A stretch of DNA of 64,000 nt from Omphiscola glabra (Eukaryota; Mollusca; Gastropoda; Lymnaeidae): assembly GCA_964017045.1 (NCBI GenBank), contig OZ024807.1:15427941-15491940 (forward strand), given 5' to 3'. The position numbers were made by a program, and so were the translations under genes. Of the stretch, positions 60,590 to 64,000 are shown one piece after another (position 1 is the first letter of the stretch; each line of letters starts with the position of its first letter). The notes beneath the pieces are model-generated. The model did no database searches. It worked only from the letters and a program-made list of their open reading frames with translations, and was not told the origin of the DNA.

Positions 60590-61095
60590 CTCAGGCTTTA
60601 TTAAGTCAATATTGCAATGTCTTCATATCTAAAATCCAGGCTATATGAAGTCAATATTGCAATGTCTTCATATCTAAAATCCAGGCTATATGAAGTCAAT
60701 ATTGCAATGTCTTCATATCTAAAACTCAGGCTATATTAAGTCAATATTGCAATGTCTTCATATCTAAAACTCAGGCTATATTAAGTCAATATTGCAATGT
60801 CTTCATATCTAAAACTCAGGCTATATTAAGTCAATATTGCAATGTCTTCATGTCTAAAACTGAGGCTATATTAAGTCAATATTGCAATGTCTTCATATCT
60901 AAAACTCAGGCTATATTAAGTCAATATGCAATGTCTTCATATCTAAAACTCAGGCTTTATTAAGTCAATATTTTAATTTCTTTATATCTAAACCCCAGGT
61001 TATATCAAGTCATATTTTTTATTGTCTTTATATCTAAAACCCAGGTTATATTAGGTCAATATTTTAATGTCTTTATATCTAAAACCCAGAATCCA
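60590..61095. repeat. 45-bp minisatellite, about 11 copies
   Basis: Core atgtcttcatatctaaaact followed by caggctatattaagtcaatattgca; right copies are diverged. Confidence 0.97.
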
Positions 61096-61469
61096 AAAAG
61101 TGGATACGGCTAGCATGGATGAAGTTGCCTCTGAATCCACGTCCGATTTTATCATCCACACAAAACATTTCTTGAAATCCAACGTTCCTGAGCACTAGAT
61201 GCGGGATATACGAAAGTAAGACCTATAGACGCTGACCAAAAGACGTATAGACGCTGTCTTCATCGACACGGCCTACAACACCCTCTTCCTCCGTCCCTCA
61301 CCACTTGCACCCGGGGAACACAGAGAAACCAATTACGAATTCTTTTTATAATTTTTTAAAATCATTTAACAATTAGAAGCCACGAAATATCGTCATCTTA
61401 TTTCCCACATTAAATTTGTTTCTTTCTGTCCACACGGAGCAGGCGGTGTCTCTTAACTGAAGTTTTAAT
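61096..61469. other. Single-copy spacer
   Basis: No feature recognised. Confidence 0.5.
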
Positions 61470-61862
61470 GTCGCGATTACACCCCTGTTATCGAATCCAC
61501 CCCTAGTGCCCTAAATATAACGAGGAGCTACAGTATCTTTCAAAAGATTGTATCGCTGCTGTATAGAGGAGCTATCCCCTTAGTATCGCTGTTGTACATC
61601 GGAGCTACTATCTCGAATACACCCCTAGTATCGCTGTTGTATATCGGAGCTACAATCTATAATTACACCCCTAAAATCGCTGTTGTATATCTGAGTTACT
61701 ATCTCGATTACACCCCTATTATCGTCGCTGTAAAGTGGAGCTATAGTATCTTTCCAAACATTGTATCGCTGTTGTATATTGGAGTTACTATCTCGATTCC
61801 ACCCCCAGTTTCGATTACACCCCAAATATCGATACTGTAAATCGGAGTTTCTATCTACTACC
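61470..61862. repeat. Degenerate 45-bp repeat, about 8 copies
   Basis: Core tatcgctgttgtatatcgga followed by gctactatctcgattacacccctag. Confidence 0.9.
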
Positions 61863-62345
61863 CGAACTTACTTGTTTTAAAAAAAAAATGAAAATCCGAG
61901 ATATTATATCGATCCATCTCCTAGAGTCGGCGTTGTAAAAAGAAACAACCCCAAAAAACTAGAATATGGATATTGGAAGTCCGTTGTTTTTTCCCCCATA
62001 AACTTAATGGACATGTTCCAATTGTATTAAGAAACTTGTTGAGGAAAAAAACAGCAAATTTTTAATGCGTCAGGTTTATTTTTGGAAAGTTTCTAATGCA
62101 AAAAAAAGCTGGTTATTTTTCAATTTTTTTTTTGTTGTTGTTTTTTTTTGCCATGACCATGAGGACTGAGAAGTTTTGGTCATCGATTATATATTGCTAA
62201 CGCTGGACATAGGAAATTCTAGCGTGGCGACAGAATCGAAAAATCGAATCAAAAGAGCGAGGTAGGGCACATGGGGGATCCTTCCCGTGTTAGTCATTCA
62301 ATTTTTCTGACGTACAATTTTATGTGTACTGTTTAAGCACGCACC
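61863..62345. other. AT-rich single-copy spacer
   Basis: Homopolymer A/T runs; no gene recognised. Confidence 0.5.
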
Positions 62346-62349
62346 AATT

Positions 62350-62428
62350 ATGACATATTGTTTTATGACGTACTGTTTTATGACGTACTGTTTTAGGACG
62401 TACTGTTTTAGGACGTACTGTTGTTGAT
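62350..62428. repeat. 15-bp repeat, about 5 copies
   Basis: Unit tgacgtactgtttta; the unit contains TGACGTA, a CRE/AP-1-like core. Confidence 0.9.
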
Positions 62429-63200
62429 GGCTAAATGACGTCATAGGTTTAATTTGTAATAATTAATGTCAGTACTCTCAAAGTTTGAATCAGAGTTTAT
62501 CTCATGTAACCCGCAGCTCATGCTATAAAATTGAAAAAAGTAAACAAAAAAGAGGAGATAACCCACAATAACCTTTTATCTCTTGAGTGGTAAATAAAGT
62601 TAAACCAACCCGAAAGGCCAACACCAGGCAAAGCCGTCTCACCACAATAAACCCAGTTGCTAATACCATTGCCAGGTAACAATTAGAACTTTGGTTCAAA
62701 AATACACCCTCCTCTGGCAAACGTAGGATTGGGGTGGAAAAGGGTGTGTGGGAGAGGGAGGGGGGCGTGGGAGAGGGGGGGGGGGCGTGGGCGCCCAAAT
62801 GTCAGAGTGAGTCGGAAAAAAAAGTTTTATGCCGGGGATAAGACGACTAAGTAGGTCACGGCGCTGGATGCCAAAGGGGGTGGGGGAGAGATCCACGGAA
62901 ATAAAGTATCGAATTGCGATCAGCCTGGAGGTATTTAGACTCGACAATCCTCCACAGGGATGTGTTTTCCAACAAAGGTATGCGAGTCAAGGCGATTCTC
63001 CTTGGGGGGTTGCTAAGGATACTTTACATATCAGTCACGTGGTCTAGAACGGAGAGGTCTTTGCAAAGGCGGATACTTGGAGAGGGACCTGGAGGTACAC
63101 CGGTCTTGTGTTGGAATTATGTGTATGGGGGTTGGTCGGGGTGGGGGAGGGGTGGTACGAGTAGGCTACATAAACATAATATATGTGGACAATTAATATC
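62429..63200. other. Single-copy stretch
   Basis: Poly-G at 62777. Several short ORFs, none recognised. Confidence 0.5.
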
Positions 63201-63204
63201 GTGA

Positions 63205-63650
63205 GATCGAGCATATTGCATCGATAGAGTAGGTACTGATATTAGTATATTGCATGGGTGGGGGGGAGATATTAGGACGTAAATTTACCCTCCCAACTCC
63301 TAGGAAGTCGATCGTGTCCTCTATGTGTATGCACAGTGTCGGACCGACCGGGTGTCCTTGGGTTGGGTCGGTCTCCAGCAGAAACCCCGATCGAGCGGAC
63401 TCGGGTGGGGGGCCGTCCTGGCAAAGGGACATCTCCAACGTGCCGCTTGGCGGCCCGATTTTCGGACTTAGGTCGGGTGTTTTGGGAGGGCATAAGGAGC
63501 AATAGCTCGACGACCCGCTGATGCCATTTCCTGATATTAGCAAACTGCATCAGGAGAATAGACGCTGACATTAGCAAACTGCATCAGGAGAATAGACACT
63601 GAATTTAGCAAACTGCACCAGGAGTTTTAGACACTTATATTATTGTAAGG
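63205..63650. repeat. 34-bp repeat interrupted by a dispersed element
   Basis: Units like gatattagcaaactgcatca followed by ggagaatagacgct lie right of 63533 (3-4 copies). Diverged units (catattgcatcgatagagta, gatattagtatattgcat) lie left of 63254. Confidence 0.8.
63254..63533 (-). mobile_element. Dispersed repeat copy B (about 280 bp, class unknown)
   Basis: Reverse-complement homologue of 11643-11934, sharing for example ggacgtaaatttaccctccc and ggcaaagggacatctccaac. It sits inside the 34-bp array, so it was inserted there or the array grew around it. Confidence 0.8.
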
Positions 63651-64000
63651 CGTCAGTAGAATGGACACCGACATTACCGAAATGACGCCGGATACAAAAG
63701 TCGCACGGTTATCGGAAGAAAAAAAAAGTTTCAATCTTGAGGTAAAATGAATATATCCTAAAATGTTCCCAGATTGGGCATGCACAAAACAATAATGACA
63801 CAGCGCTGAAGTTCTGATGGAAACTAAGCCGTTATTTCCTTCTTGGTCTTTTTTTTTTTCATTTGTTTCCTACAATGCCCAAATAATTTTAATTTAAAAA
63901 AAAATAAAAAAATAAACGCAACAAAAGATGACCTAACCATTTGGTCTGACGTAAGTCTCAAGTTGAAACTTCGACTCCTGCAACGGTGTACTTCCTCGCG
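63651..64000. other. Single-copy AT-rich edge
   Basis: No feature recognised. Confidence 0.5.

Overview
This is eukaryotic, gene-poor DNA from a large repeat-rich animal genome. There are no compact operons, ribosome-binding sites, rRNA or tRNA genes, or CRISPR array. The window holds about 60 unrelated minisatellite arrays, about a dozen short non-autonomous DNA transposons with 8-bp target duplications, many long G/C homopolymers, and stretches of single-copy AT-rich sequence. The overall style suggests an invertebrate, and I lean towards a mollusc, possibly a gastropod. That is an inference: the SPIN-like hAT elements seen here are known from pond snails but also from tetrapods and some insects, so they do not settle the host.

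Only one coding exon is supported by splice signals. It lies on the minus strand at 6821-7268. A polypyrimidine-CAG acceptor sits just before an ATG, about 149 codons stay open, and a GTGAGT donor follows. Its C-terminal end looks like the first membrane helix of an SLC1 (EAAT-type) glutamate transporter. The remaining exons would lie left of base 1. Most of the window to the right would then be 5' flank or 5' introns of that gene, or intergenic desert.

Layout. 1-5.9 kb: CT microsatellite, 21-, 15- and 16-bp arrays (the last 2 kb long), a possible Ty3-type LTR start and a SPIN element. 6-7.3 kb: GA and poly-G tracts and the exon. 7.5-14.3 kb: short arrays, a TATA/heat-shock-like promoter candidate at 9.7 kb, a 290-bp dispersed repeat, a 92-bp array with a hAT-like end motif, and a MITE. 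14.4-16.3 kb: about 110 near-identical 17-bp units. 17.7-33.7 kb: dense arrays of 9, 27, 19, 30, 20, 16, 40, 37, 31, 22, 21, 24 and 19 bp, with MITEs at 20.1, 21.1, 21.3 and 25.5 kb. 33.9-44.1 kb: arrays of 32, 22, 21, 41, 43, 8 and 32 bp, plus MITEs at 36.9, 38.2 and 39.6 kb. 44.5-49 kb: single-copy islands with TAAT-rich motifs, two MITEs and a 13-bp array. 50-53 kb: P/T-encoding arrays that create a long but probably meaningless ORF. 53.4-64 kb: MITEs at 53.5 and 59.9 kb, arrays of 18, 48 and 45 bp, and a second copy of the dispersed repeat, inverted and inserted in a 34-bp array.

By rough summing, tandem arrays occupy about a third of the window. Nearly all long ORFs are translations of these arrays, often open in several frames and on both strands, so I do not call them genes.
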